This document shows positions 45,745 through 57,330 of a DNA stretch of 64,000 nucleotides, in pieces. The stretch spans positions 87,691,632 to 87,755,631 of the forward strand of contig OX411544.1 of NCBI GenBank assembly GCA_948146395.1, given 5' to 3'. The position numbers and the translations under genes are program-made. How positions within the stretch are numbered: position 1 is the first letter of the stretch; each line of letters starts with the position of its first letter. This stretch comes from Fragum whitleyi. Lineage: Eukaryota; Mollusca; Bivalvia; Cardiida; Cardiidae. The notes under the pieces are model-generated. The model was not told the DNA's origin and did not search any database. It saw nothing but the letters and a program-made list of their open reading frames with translations.

Positions 45745-47436
45745 ACAAGAGGGCCATAGTGGCCCTAAATCGCTCACTTGAATGAACAGTCATAAATTGT
45801 TTAAAGTAGATTTAGAAAGGATAATGAGTTCTTACCAAATTTCAGGTCAATTGGGCAAAAAATGATGCCTCTACACTGCTTTCAAGGTTTTTCTAAGATT
45901 TGACCCTGTGACCTCATTTTTGACCCCACTTGACCCAATTTCAAACTTGACCTAGATTTCATCAAGATGATCATTCTGACCAATTTTCAGGTTGATCGGG
46001 GCTTCTAGAGTGTCTACAAGGTTTTTCTAATATTTGACCCTGTGACCTCATATTTGACCCCATTTGACCCAATTGCAAACTTGTCCCAGATTTCATCAAG
46101 ACAATCATTCTGACCAAATTTCAGGTTGATTGGACAATAAATATGGCTTCCAGAGTGTCTACAAGGTTTTTCTAAGATTTGACCCTGTGACCTCATTTTT
46201 GACCCCACTTGACCCAATTTTAACTTGTCTGAGATTTTATCAAGACAATCATTCTGACCAAATTTCAGGTTGATTGGGCAAAAAATGTGGCCTAGAGAGT
46301 GTCTACAAGGTTTTTCTAAGATTTGACCCCGTGACCTCATTTCTGACCCCATTTGACCCAATTGCGAACTTGTCCCAGATTTCATCAAGACAATCATTCT
46401 GACCAAATTTTAGGATTATTGGCAATAAATATGGCTTCTAGAGTGTCTACAAGGTTTTTCAAAGATTTGACCATGTGACCTCATTTATGACCCCATTTGA
46501 CCCAATCGCGAATTTGTCCAAGATTTTATTAAGACAATTATTCTGACCAAATTTCAGGTTGATTGGGCAAAAAATATGGCCTCTAGAGTGCATACAAGGT
46601 TTTTTCTAAGATTTGACCCTGTGACCTCATTTTTAACCTCACTTGACCCAATTTCAAACTTGTCCGAGATTTTATCAAGACAATCATTCAAGCTAAATTT
46701 CAGGTTGATCGGGCAAAAAATATGGCCTCCAGAGTGCATACAAGGTTTTTCTAAGATTTGACCCAATGACCTAGTTTTTGACCCCACTTGACCCAATTTC
46801 AAACTTATCCGAGATTTTATCAAGACAATCATTCTGACCAAATTTCAGGTTGATTGGGAAAAAACATGTGGCCTCTAGAGTGCATAAAAGGTTTTTCTAA
46901 GATTTGGCCCTGTGACATAGTTTTTGACCCCACTTGACCCAATTTTGAACTTGTCCGAGATTTCATCAAGACAATCATTCTGACCAAATTTCAGGTTGAT
47001 TGGACAAACAATTTGGCCTCTAGAGTGCATACAAGGTTTTTCTAAGATTTGACCCCGTGACCTAGTTTTTGACCCCACTTGACCCAATTTCAAATTGTCC
47101 GAGATTTTATCAAGACAATCATTCTGACCAAATTTCAGGTTAATTGGGCAAAACATGTGGCTCTCAGAGTGCATACAAGGTTTTTCTAAGATTTGACCCC
47201 ATGAGCTAGTTTTTGACCCCACTTGACCCAATTTCGAACTTGTCCGAGATTTTATCAAGACAATCATTCTGACCAAATTTCAGGTTGATTGGGCAAAAAA
47301 TATGGCCTCTAGAGTGCATACAAGGTAAATGTTGACGACACACGACGGACGACACACGACGGACGACGAACGACGGACGACGGACATCCACCTAACCACA
47401 AAAGCTCACCTTGAGCACTTCGTGCTCAGGTGAGCT
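45745..47436 (+). mobile_element. nested pearl-like element with 145-bp satellite
   Basis: It has a short head ACAAGAGGGCCATAGTGGCC, a tandem array, a GACGACACACGACGG microsatellite (47335-47390) and a terminal hairpin at 47403-47436 (AGCTCACCTTGAGCA / TGCTCAGGTGAGCT). It sits inside the neighbouring array between AAAATTGAAAA and AGGCTGACTG, which read on continuously if it is removed. Confidence 0.7.
45884..47330. repeat. 145-bp tandem satellite, about ten units
   Basis: The phrase AAGGTTTTTCTAAGATTTGA recurs at 45884, 46018, 46163, 46307, 46451, 46596, 46742, 46888, 47033 and 47177, with a final AAGG at 47322; spacing is 134 once and then 144-146. Each unit carries several TGACCC/TGACCT words. 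Minus-strand open frames across the array are a by-product of the repeat and are not genes. Confidence 0.9.
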
Positions 47437-48930
47437 AAAAAGGCTGACTGTGACCTAGACATTTGACCTATGTGACCCCAATACAATAGGACACTTCCTT
47501 GGATCATAAGCAACATTTGCATGAAGTTTCATGATTTTAGGTCACTTGGTTCTCAAGTTAGAGTCCGGAAACGAAAATTGGACAAAGGCTGACTTTGACC
47601 TTGACCTTTGACCTATGTGACCCCAAAACAAAAGGGCACCTCCTTGGATCATAAGCAATATTTGTATAAAATTCCATGATTGAATGTCACTTGGTTCTCG
47701 AGTTGGTGTCCGGAACGAAAATTGAACAAAGGCTGACTGTGACCTTGACCTTTGATCTATGTGACCCAAAAATACAGGGCCCTTCCTTTGGTCATAAGGA
47801 ACATTTGTATAAAATTTCATAATTGTAGGTCTCTTGGTTCTTGAGACGAAAAGACCAACGGACGGACAAACGGGCGGATAAACGGACGGACGGACAGACA
47901 GACATGGTGAAACCAATATACCCCCCCTCTACTTCGTAGGTTGGGGTATAATTACTCTCTATGATTTATAGTGGTACATAAGACTTTTAAAGTTCAAATC
48001 GCTCCAGTCATTCCTTAGGAATCTTGAATTATCTGCCTTTAAATTTAACGAAAATCGCTATTTTTAGTGTGAACAACTCCTCCTAAACTATCAATAGGAA
48101 TGAGCTGAAACTAGACACAAATATTCCCTTTGATGTCTAGTTGTGCATAAGACCTTTGAAATTCAAATCGCTCTAGTCATTCCTGAGAAATCTTGAATCA
48201 TCTGCCCTTGAATTGAACGAAAAACACTGTTTTTTGTGTGCAACTCCTCCTTAACTATCAACAGAAATGAGCTGAAACTAGACACAATTACTCTCCATGA
48301 TGTCTAGTTGTGCATGAGACTTTTCAATTCAAAATGCTCCGGTCATTCTTGAGTTATCTTGGATTATCTGCCCTTGTATTGAGTTAATGAAAAACAAAAT
48401 TTCTTGTCAGCTCATTTTTTCCTACATTTTGGATGGTAAAGAAAGAAAACTTGCCACAATGACTCTGTAGGTTGTCTATTTGTGCTTAGGACTAAATATA
48501 ATTTCATATGTAAAGTAGTACCTGATTTATCTGCCCTTTACTTCACAAAATAGTTTAAATTTACATTTTTGTTTGTGTGTGTGTGTGTGCATTTGTGTGC
48601 ACAACTCCTACAAATGATATTTGGCTAATAACAAGACTTCAGAAATGCAAAAAGCTTGGGTCTTTCATGTATTATCTGCCCTTGAATTGGTTGAAATTCG
48701 CTATATTTATTATTTGAGCACCTGGTCACACTATGATTTTGAATGAACTGAAACTTGCAAAATGACTGTTTGGCGTAAGGTTGTGCATGAAATCATTTTC
48801 AATTTTCACTCAAAGGTCATACTATGTTATGGCACCAGTCGTCTGTCTGTCTGTTTGTAATATTTTTAGCTATCATTCAAGCCCGCGTAACTGACAAGCC
48901 AAGGTTACTGACAAGCCCCATCGGGCGTAA
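47437..48930. mobile_element. pearl-like repeat complex, right part
   Basis: The 140-bp array resumes (GGCTGACTGTGACCTTGACC, GTCACTTGGTTCTCAAGTTA), followed by a GACGGACGG microsatellite (47863-47905) and a hairpin-like end around TATACCCC...GGGGTATA (47918-47952). After this, units of the 163-bp type continue from about 47953 to 48560. A GT tract lies near 48572, and a second microsatellite-bearing end (CATACTATGTTATGGCACCA, GTCTGTCTGTCTG) lies near 48817. Confidence 0.6.
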
Positions 48931-49080
48931 ATGCGCCGCTCTGCGAAGCTCTTCTTTTTATAATGACGCGGCATATAACTTAACGGCCACAAATGCACAT
49001 GGTCAATAGAAATAGAAGTTCTATGAGAGCTTCACATGAATGTATCCATTTATAAAAGAAAAGTTTTGTTAACAAGGAGA
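48931..49080. repeat. diverged tandem array, part 2
   Basis: Phrases from 43500-45015 (TATAATGACGCGGCATATAA, CACATGAATGTATCCATTTA) reappear, indicating that the pearl-like complex was inserted into an older array. Confidence 0.5.
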
Positions 49081-50986
49081 GTTACGTTGATTCCCTCTTT
49101 TCAATAGTGCGGTATAAAATAACAAGACGACATCAATAAGCACATGGTCACATTATGAGAAATACTAAGAGATATTTACATTAACTTCCTTGTATATAAG
49201 AAGTGCTAACAACGAATTCATAAAACTTATTTTCAAATATATACACCTTTTCTCGTGACGCTCAATCAGAACTCATTGTGAAAGTACAGTTATTTGTGGA
49301 CTTTGGATCATAATTGAGAATTTTCTAATTGAATTTTCATTAGGGTCCTATTCCAATGACGCTTGACTGATCTGACCAATTATCGAAAGAAACGATCCTT
49401 GTGATGGTCCATTCATTCTGACCAATTTTCAAGATAAATAGATGAAAACCGTGGTCTTTAGATTGTTGACGAGGACTTTCTAAATACCCTTTTTCATTTA
49501 CTTTCATTTGATCCTCTTTCCGATGACGCTTTACATATCAGGCCAAATTTCGATAGGAACCATCCTTGTGATAGTAAAATCATTCTGAGCAAGCTTGAAG
49601 TCAAACGAATGCAAACTGATTGAATTTTCGTTAGGCTCATTTTCCCACGATGCTTGACGGATCTGACCAATTTTCGAAAGGAACGTTTCTTTTGTAGTTA
49701 AACACTCTGACCAAGTTTAAAAGTTTAGAGGGTTATCGAGGATTTTTAGCTTTATTTTTTCCCTTTTTACGTGACTCTTGACGTATCTGGCCCATTCACC
49801 AAAGAAACCATCCTTGGGATTGCACAATCATCCTGAGCACGTTTGAAGACAATCGTATAAAATCTGCGGACTAATCAATACAGAAGAAAACGTTTTGCAG
49901 TTTTATAAGCCATACACTCAACAGGTTAGAATTTTAAGTCCATTGCCATTCTAGGATTAATGGGACCTTTATTCTTACACGACTTGTCGCAGGAAAAAAG
50001 TCGACGGATTCCCTTGACACTATAAATGTGTCTTGTGTGGTCCCACAAAGGAATGCGAGGATTATGTCTTACATCAGAAACTATAGGCAGAAGTGTAAAC
50101 AAGTGCATTGATTAAAACTAGCAAATATTTTGAAGAAGAAATTATCTATGCCAATTTTTTTATTGTTTAATGCACTTTCAGTCAAAGGAATACAATTTTG
50201 TTCGTTTGATTTTTTTTCTTTTCATTTATTTATTTGTGATAATAAATATTTATCATCTATACTCAGTTCTGCAAAATAGTGTGCACATTTAAATTTCAAA
50301 TATCTAAAAATCTATATGACGTAAATTGACGAAACTTCTTGTGATTTTCCTCCAGACTAATGACCAACGGCTTTAGGAGATAAAATTTTCACGGTATGCA
50401 AGAAAATTCAGAGCAGGTGTAGGGATTGATTTGGTTCATTTTCTCGTGCAGCATTCGGCAGATGAGCCCAAGCAGTTCATATATTATGGCTACAACTCAC
50501 ATAGAAGTCCACCAGAATTAAAAGGGGACAAAATACACGCCGTGGATAGGCCTACAGTTAATGTGTCGGTATAATAATTATTATTCTGAATAGAAAAAAA
50601 ACAAACATTTAGAATGTTAAATCGACCTATATGCCGAATGGGAAAGTTATACTTTCTGTTTTCATGTGGACTTTGAAACAACATGGGGCATTGTAAGGCA
50701 CATTTACACCATTTGTTGAAACGCCGATGACTTATCCACAACGATTATAGAAACGTCGACGCACATGTAACGCAAGCATATAACCCCGACCTTTTATTTT
50801 GAATCGCTATAGAATGAAGTTAAAACTCTTCAATAACATTTATGCGCATTGCTCGTCTTAGAGTAGAAGCAGTAAGGAGGGTCGATCTCAACATATTATC
50901 AAATGCTTGTGTGAAAGCCGGTTACAACTATTTTTCTAAACTTTTAATTTGATCCCTGAAATCTAAAAGGCCCTTTCTTAAAATGA
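49081..50986. other. intergenic, faint degenerate repeats
   Basis: Phrases such as GACGCTT(G/T)AC and GAC(G/T)TATC(T/A)GGCC with CCATCCTTG(T/G)GAT recur irregularly between about 49340 and 49830, indicating an old tandem. 49860-50986 is unexplained. Confidence 0.35.
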
Positions 50987-51160
50987 TGTCCATGGTCTAG
51001 AGGTAGAGCGTCAGCCTCTTGACCAAAAGGTTCTAAGTTCGGTTCCCGGGAGTGGCTATCGATCACGGTTCTTGCATTGACCCATACATTCGGCGCGAGG
51101 ACTGCTATCTTTTTATGGAAGCAGAATCGAGAGGAATTAATCTAAGTTGTAAGATTTTTT
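50987..51160 (+). mobile_element. tRNA-derived SINE, Lys-like head
   Basis: ATGGTCTAGAGGTAGAGCG (A-box) and AGTTCGGTTCCCGGG (B-box) are correctly spaced around a Lys-like anticodon loop. The acceptor arms do not pair, so it is not a functional tRNA gene. A body of about 100 bp follows. Confidence 0.55.
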
Positions 51161-52072
51161 TTCCAAATCAATTTTAAATGAATAAGTTCAAGTCAAACCT
51201 TGTTCAGCAGATATCTATCAACTTTGTAAATAATGAGGAAAATACAAAAAAAGATGCAAGCGGACACTTACCTTTGGAACTCAGTATGTAATTAATGATA
51301 CAAAACAATTAAACGTATACTGAACCACAAAGGAAACGTCACATCATTTACGCTTGTCGAAAGCAGTTTAAATTAACAGATATTTGATGTTTTTGGTGGT
51401 TAGAAATTAAACTGAACTTTAAGTTAAAGGAAAAATGTCGGTTTGGTTAAAATTTTGCTTTGCTGTCAAAATATGTTGGGCCAAGAGTTAGCCCCGTCTT
51501 TATTTCGTGGGAAGCATTAAAAAGAAGAATTTTCCCTTTTTTTGAAAGTGTACAGGTTTGAAAACAGTCTAAAGGTAATGAATGTTAGTGTCATTCTTGA
51601 AAAGAAACCCCAAGATTATTTTCCATATCAGAGAAAAAATGAATTTAAAGATTTCTTGCACTGAAATCAACCATGATTTTCGTGACGGATATGATGCATT
51701 TACCAATAGTATTAGAACATTTGAATGACACAAACAGCTTGTATAAACAACTAAGGAATGGTAAACCGTAAAAGTCTGGTTATAAGACAAGATCCTTGAA
51801 ATTAGTCTCCTCCAACTACCGAAAATCCTCCCACACTCACCCATTCAGGTACCACATAGCATTCCACTTATTGAATTTGAGTAAGTTTGATTTCCCAAAA
51901 TTTGTAGAGTCCTATGTTCCGTGTTTGACATAGACAAACGTATCGTCAATACCAGGTATTGCATACATTGGAGAGGTTTTTTTGTGGTTCAATATGTATA
52001 AAGAATAGCAAAAACAGATTAAAACTAGGTGTATACAGTACATATGCATCACCATCAAAAGTCTAACATAGA
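51161..52072. other. intergenic, nothing recognised
   Basis: No exon or repeat ends are supported. Confidence 0.4.
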
Positions 52073-52074
52073 TA

Positions 52075-53497
52075 CGAGGGTTGTCCCAGGAATTCGTGAA
52101 CTTTTGCGATTACTATTATTTAAAATGTCCGATGAAACAGAAAATTACCAGTAATGTAGATTAATCATTTTTCTTTATTCTTGTGTAATTACAGAGGGCT
52201 ATTTTCAAAGTTCGCGAAGATATGAATTAAAACGTAACACTAGTAAATGGGTATCGGCGCACGATATTAACGTCGTTTTAAAATACATGAAACGTCGTTT
52301 CAAAACTGAACCACTTCTTATCAAAGTAGCGTCCTTACCGGCCCCTTAGACTTGTTACAAAGAAAGAACCTTATGTCAAAACATATCTCAAATAATTGTT
52401 GATATAGACGTTTGTTATGTATTCAATAAAATATTTCATTTTAAAAACAGTTTCCTCAATCTATTGCTTGGATACGCACTATCGTATTTTTTTAACCCAA
52501 GTAGGGGTCGGTTAAGTAAATGTTATTTTTCATAACAAATCGTTATATCTTTAGACATTTTATCAAAGGAACTTTAACTGCGTTATACACACAGAAAATA
52601 ATTAATTGTTTTTTTTAAATACCGTAGTATTACACTACCACTTCCTTAAATCATCGAGATAGACCAACTAAAGATATCTGGAATTTCATGGGAACCACTC
52701 CAAAAACTCTTGGTGCCGAAAATGCATGCATATTTTTTTAAATCCCCAATAACTGTCGTTTACCAGATCATGGTTAGGTCATATCAAACTATACACGGCA
52801 GATTTACTTATTCTTAGTTTCTGAATTCCACCGGGCGTTCATATTGACCTCGCCGAAAACGTCTTCAATTCATTTATCGACGCTTCTCGCATTAGTTCTT
52901 CCTATCTAGATCTTTATCCCTACTTTTCGTCAGTCAATTTCACTTTAATACTTTGTTTATCCGTAAAAAAATGAGTATGCGACACACACAGTTATGGTCA
53001 TTCCTTAAATTGAATTCTCTTATGATCTGCATAGGTATTATTTCGAGATCAAGACCGAATTATGAACGAATTTGTGCGCCGAGCGCTCCGTTGACGTCGC
53101 CATTTTCTCGCCGTTTGTCTTGCACTCGGACAAAACAAAATTTCATTACTGCGCACTGCGTTATGTCATTTGCATGAAAATACACATGCGTGAACTCCAA
53201 AGTTCACTGCTTTTAACAATGTTAGTTTTATATCAAACTCAACGCGAATATTGAAATAAATGACGTTCAAACATCTACAATATTTGATTCGTGAGTAACG
53301 AATTTGTAGTGCGCCGACCAACCCTACCGAGCGTGTTTTTTCTAGCTGTATTTCTAAACATGACCATATCAAAATCGTGAAACCTTTATCAATCTGCTGA
53401 AAATTAATGTGTGTTGTCAACTTAAGAGTTTCACTTAAATCGGACGCTGGCTTTTTGAATAATCGAAAAAGTTCACGAATTTCTGGGACAACCCTCG
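52075..53497. mobile_element. mariner-like non-autonomous element, 1423 bp
   Basis: The left end CGAGGGTTGTCCCAGGAATT is mirrored by the right end AATTTCTGGGACAACCCTCG. TIR similarity extends about 60 bp inward with TTCGTGAACTTTT and GTCCGAT blocks. TA flanks both ends (52073-52074 and 53498-53499). The length suits an autonomous mariner, but no transposase frame is seen on either strand. Confidence 0.8.
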
Positions 53498-53959
53498 TAA
53501 TGACCATATACAGTGAAAACCAGCAACTGTCACTACCAGATTTTAAAATTGTTAGGTTAGATTTTAGATGCTGCAAGCTCAATTTTGACAATGACTTGAA
53601 AAGCAATTCAAAAACGGAACAAAAATTCTTGGATGAGAAATGGCTTGATAACAAAGAAGCTAGAACATATTTGGTTCCTGAACGTGTCAGGCAGCAATTG
53701 CTGTATTTATTATGGATCAAGCTTTTCATTTCATAGCCCCTAAATTTAATGAATCTGTTTTTGGTCTGGTTTAGTAGGCCATAGGAAACATCCCTGTATC
53801 CTGGTAATTGCCTATGAAAAATAACCGAGTCAAAAACGGAACAATGTGTAAACTACGTATCTTTTTGTGCTCACACACGCGCAATCAATAGGTCTAATTT
53901 ACGTCATAAACGTAAAATGTGCCTATATATTTATACTAACTTGATACCTCTATAGGTTT
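53498..53959. other. intergenic, nothing recognised
   Basis: The open frame starting at 53407 overlaps the right TIR above and continues to 53736 without recognisable motifs; it is not supported as a gene. Confidence 0.35.
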
Positions 53960-55796
53960 ACCTTGAAGAAACCATTTTTTCGCGTTTTTAAAGTACACTT
54001 CCATTTCGAAAAACAACGTTATTTTGTTTTGTCCATTTTTATTTTCATACCCTTGTTATCACAGAAAGATTCAAATGCATTTATTTGTTTTTGTAGTCCC
54101 TTAATAGTATCAGACAGGGTAGCAATATCATCCGCGAATAACAGACAGAATAATTCTTCTATGTCGTCATCAATAAATATTCCTTGTGTACATTTAGATT
54201 TGATTAGTTCAATAAGGTCATTTATAAATAGGAAAAGATCGAAGTTGAGCTCGAACAGCCTTGACGGGTACCAATTGAAGACTCAAATCTCTCAGTTAAA
54301 ATATATTGCCATTTAGATTATGTTTTACAGAAGAGTTGAGATTTTCATACATTGGTTAATGCTGTAAAACGCTGTAGAAAATAAGCAATAAAATCTACCT
54401 CTACGTTTTGACAAGTAATTTTGTACGACTGAATAAAGAGTAAAATTTTGGCCAATTACACTGTAATTTTTGCGAAATCCTGCTTGGGATTCATGTATTA
54501 TGCGATTGCAATCGGCCCAATTCGTCAAACTGTCAGCTAAAATGCCAATGAAAATTTCAGTTATAGTATTGATGAGGGGTATTCCTCTATAATTCTCCGG
54601 AATTTAAGTTGACCCCTTTTTATGTATGGGTACAATTAAACTATGGCTTCATTGACAGGAAAAATACCACTGTCGAATATATGATTAAAGATTATCGTTA
54701 CTAAATCTACTATGATACTTTTTGTGGCAATGCACATTTCTGAAAAAAAAAAAACTAGCGGGACCTGGTGATTTGTTGATGCTAAGTTTTGAAATGCTCT
54801 TAAGGATTTCGTCCTGGGTGAATGGTAAGTTAAGTTCAGTCCCATTTGTTTCTTCCGAAATGCATTGCAGAATATTTTCACTAGTATTTGATGGCTTTTC
54901 TGTATAGATTGCTGAAATGTCTATACCATAGGTTTTGCTTTATCGGTGAATTATTATGAGCTGCTCGATTGTTTGATTTTCCTCCAAAATGCGCGCAAGT
55001 TTTTTCGGACTGAAACCAGATGTTTTCTATTTTCTGCTTGGAAGGATTTAAGATTTCTTCTACGTTGTACTTTTAATTGATTTCTTACTGTTTTATATAA
55101 AATAAAATCTATATTACCATTTGATTTTCGGAATAGTCGAAGGGTACATGTCCTTTTCGTTTTTAGCTTTTCGCACTTCTCATTCCACCATTCTGGTTGA
55201 GAACGATGATGAATTGATTTTGAGCGATTCCCTAATTTCATCGAAGTTCCCGCCTTTTTAATTGTATCGTCTAAATCATCGAGTATTTTATTTAAACAAA
55301 TATTTTCTATATCTCATGGTAAACATGAGAAAATATCGTTAAATTTTGTTAGAAATTCTTCCTTTTTACTTTTGTTCCACTTATATTTCACATAAAATTT
55401 GGACGAGAGTTTTTCATTGTTGCTTGAATGTACATCTGTTGTTGGGAACTGTAAAGATCATTCTATAGGGAAGTGATAAGAAAACACCTCCTCCCCAATT
55501 TTAAAAGTTGAAACGTATTCAAATAGCTCGCTAGAAGCGATATAATAGTCTACGATACTCTTGCCCCCATTGGCATTGCTGGAGAACTCGCCATTAAAAA
55601 CATCTTTAAATCTACCATTGATAATGTGCATTTTAAACGATTGACATAAGTCTAATAGTGATAAGCCAAAGTTGTTAACAACAGTATCCTTTGATGCCCT
55701 TTTAAACATGAATGAATCTGATTGATAATCTCCTATATCAGAATTTGGAAATAAAGTGCCCAAGTCATCATTTTCTATAATGAATGAATGAATCAA
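53960..55796 (-). pseudogene. decayed non-LTR retrotransposon (endonuclease and reverse transcriptase)
   Basis: On the minus strand, pieces occur in the order expected for a LINE ORF2. 55796-55458 encodes the end of an APE-type endonuclease (LLDLCQSFKMHIINGRF, GKSIVDYYIASSELF). 55241-54954 is the linker (QPEWWNEKCEKLKTKR). 54881-54636 and 54528-54325 are reverse transcriptase segments (FNHIFDSGIFP, ESQAGFRKNYSV). The FADD catalytic motif lies at 54138-54127 within LLFADDIATLSDT. Stops and frame changes separate the pieces, so it is dead. The 5' side ends in an AATG microsatellite, and the 3' end is undefined. The clade (CR1/jockey-like) is a guess. Confidence 0.75.
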
Positions 55797-55925
55797 TGAA
55801 TGAATGATTCAATGAATGAATGAATTAATGAATGAATGAATTAATTAATTAATGAGCGAATGATCAAGCGAGCAACTAAATGAATGTATCAATGGACAGA
55901 TGAATGAATGAAAGAATGAATGAAT
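55775..55925. repeat. AATG microsatellite, imperfect
   Basis: About 150 bp of AATG/AATT tetranucleotide repeats with substitutions, abutting the 5' edge of the LINE fragment. Confidence 0.85.
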
Positions 55926-56034
55926 CTGCTGGTCATTAAACATATTAACTTATCAACAATTCATACATCAGCCAAATCAACGAGTCAAACAATCAATTAT
56001 TGTATAACGTTAATCAATTTGGTTAAAATGATTT

Positions 56035-56440
56035 GATGGTTTATCGAGAAATAACGGTAGATTATCACTTGATAATCTCACCGCAAAAGCAGTGAAATTA
56101 TCAAAATTTTATACCCTGCTTTTGTGCATTTCTCCCTATCTCACGTCATCGATGCGGGACGAAATAAGTGACGTCACAATGAACGTTGCATAGCAATCAC
56201 GTGCAAAATGACGCGCTTTACGAAAATATGTCCTAGAAATTTCACATTTTGTCTCATTTTTGCATTAAAGAAATAGAATAATCGTTTGTTTTTCGAGTAA
56301 GATCGATTAATATTTCATTTCGTGAATAACAAAAGCTATATCTTCACTCGTGGCTCTGCCACTCGTGAAAATATAGCTTTTGTTGTTCACTCAATGAAAT
56401 ATAATTCGATCTTACACTGAAACAAACGATTATCCTCTAT
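56035..56440. repeat. dispersed repeat family M5, copy 3 (palindromic)
   Basis: Inverted relative to the 38-kb copy. From 56290 to about 56440 it folds on itself: ATCGTTTGTTTTTCGAGTAA... and CACTCGTGGCTCTGCCACTCGTG form the centre near 56352, with the complementary ACACTGAAACAAACGATTAT on the other side. Confidence 0.65.
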
Positions 56441-57109
56441 ATATTCAGATTATTTATCTTGTCTATTTAGAGTTGATCCAGCGAAAACGAAAGGGAGTAT
56501 CTCTGGTAGGCAAAATGTTACTTGTCAAAGACAGTTTTATTCAGAAGACAAGCGTTTGCATTTATGAACTTAAAATATCCTGCATCGAGATAGCTTTCAA
56601 GTCTTTCGTCGGTGACACAAAGAAGGTTAATGAAAAGCTCACAATGAATATTTCTCAGATAAAAGTGTTAATCAGACGAAATACAGTTCTTTACAAAATC
56701 TGAATGTTCTTGTTTTGATATAACCACTTCTTGGTCCGTACAGTCAAAAACAAGTGATCGAGTTTATCGTCAGTAGACTGTGAACACATCGAACAATGTA
56801 ATTGTTAATTCTCAAGAAAGCTCACTTTGGTAATGCTTTTCATATTATTGAGAGTCTGTGGATATTTCTTTGCCAGTAACCAATTAGCAGGGTGCAGTTA
56901 TAAGTGTGTAGGTATTCTGACTGAAAATAGTTCTGATTCGTAACTGTTTCTACAATGTTTTCCCTAGGAAAGATCCTGTTTTTAGAAATTAGGTAAAGTG
57001 ACTATTTCAAACAATATTTCTCAAAAATACGCTTAATGTCATTCAAAAAACCGAAATTATTCTTGGAAATTTTGTTTTTGAATTGAAAGTATCTTGTGTG
57101 TATTTCCGT
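56441..57109. other. unclassified, possible LINE 3' coding remnant on minus strand
   Basis: On the minus strand near 56800-56730 a translation like STDDKLDHLFLTV resembles the Cys/His-bearing end of LINE ORF2, but it is short and interrupted. Confidence 0.25.
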
Positions 57110-57330
57110 TTATTTATCGTCGCTACCGTAGTACAAGCCCGTATGAGCGACGCCCCCAGAAGACGGTTAAGTGTTGCGGGGGATAGTGCAAGGATACATG
57201 ACGAAACTACTGCCGAGATCCGCCATGGTTCTTTAACGTGCTCGGTGTAAAGCACCGTCTCACGGGGCCTCGGTTTAACGTCTAACTTCAATGGTTTTGA
57301 AGTCCGGTGCTCAGCCAACTAAGAAAGTTT
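57110..57330 (-). repeat. probable retroelement 3' segment
   Basis: On the minus strand the run containing TTAAACCGAGGCCCCGTGAG and GAGCACGTTAAAGAACCATG has the look of a dispersed element tail seen often in mollusc DNA. This rests on recognition only. The open frame across it (57318-57043) is not considered a gene. Confidence 0.3.

Noticed and set aside
45884..47330. CRISPR-like repeat array
   Set aside because: Units are contiguous 145-bp tandem copies with no unique spacers, in an evident animal genome.
46014..47391. Several minus-strand open frames with a recurring peptide
   Set aside because: They are translations of the 145-bp satellite; unit lengths near multiples of three keep frames open by chance.
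45030..48850. Possible LTR pair, since similar TATGTTATGGC segments occur at both ends
   Set aside because: No TG..CA ends, primer-binding site or gag/pol frames; the segments belong to pearl-like repeat ends.
50987..51060. Candidate tRNA-Lys gene
   Set aside because: The acceptor arms do not pair and the anticodon stem is broken; it is better explained as a SINE head.
53166..53736. Overlapping open frames on both strands, up to 187 codons
   Set aside because: They straddle the right TIR of the mariner-like element, show no transposase or other motif, and cross element boundaries.
57043..57318. 91-codon minus-strand open frame
   Set aside because: It covers what looks like a dispersed retroelement tail; no domain.
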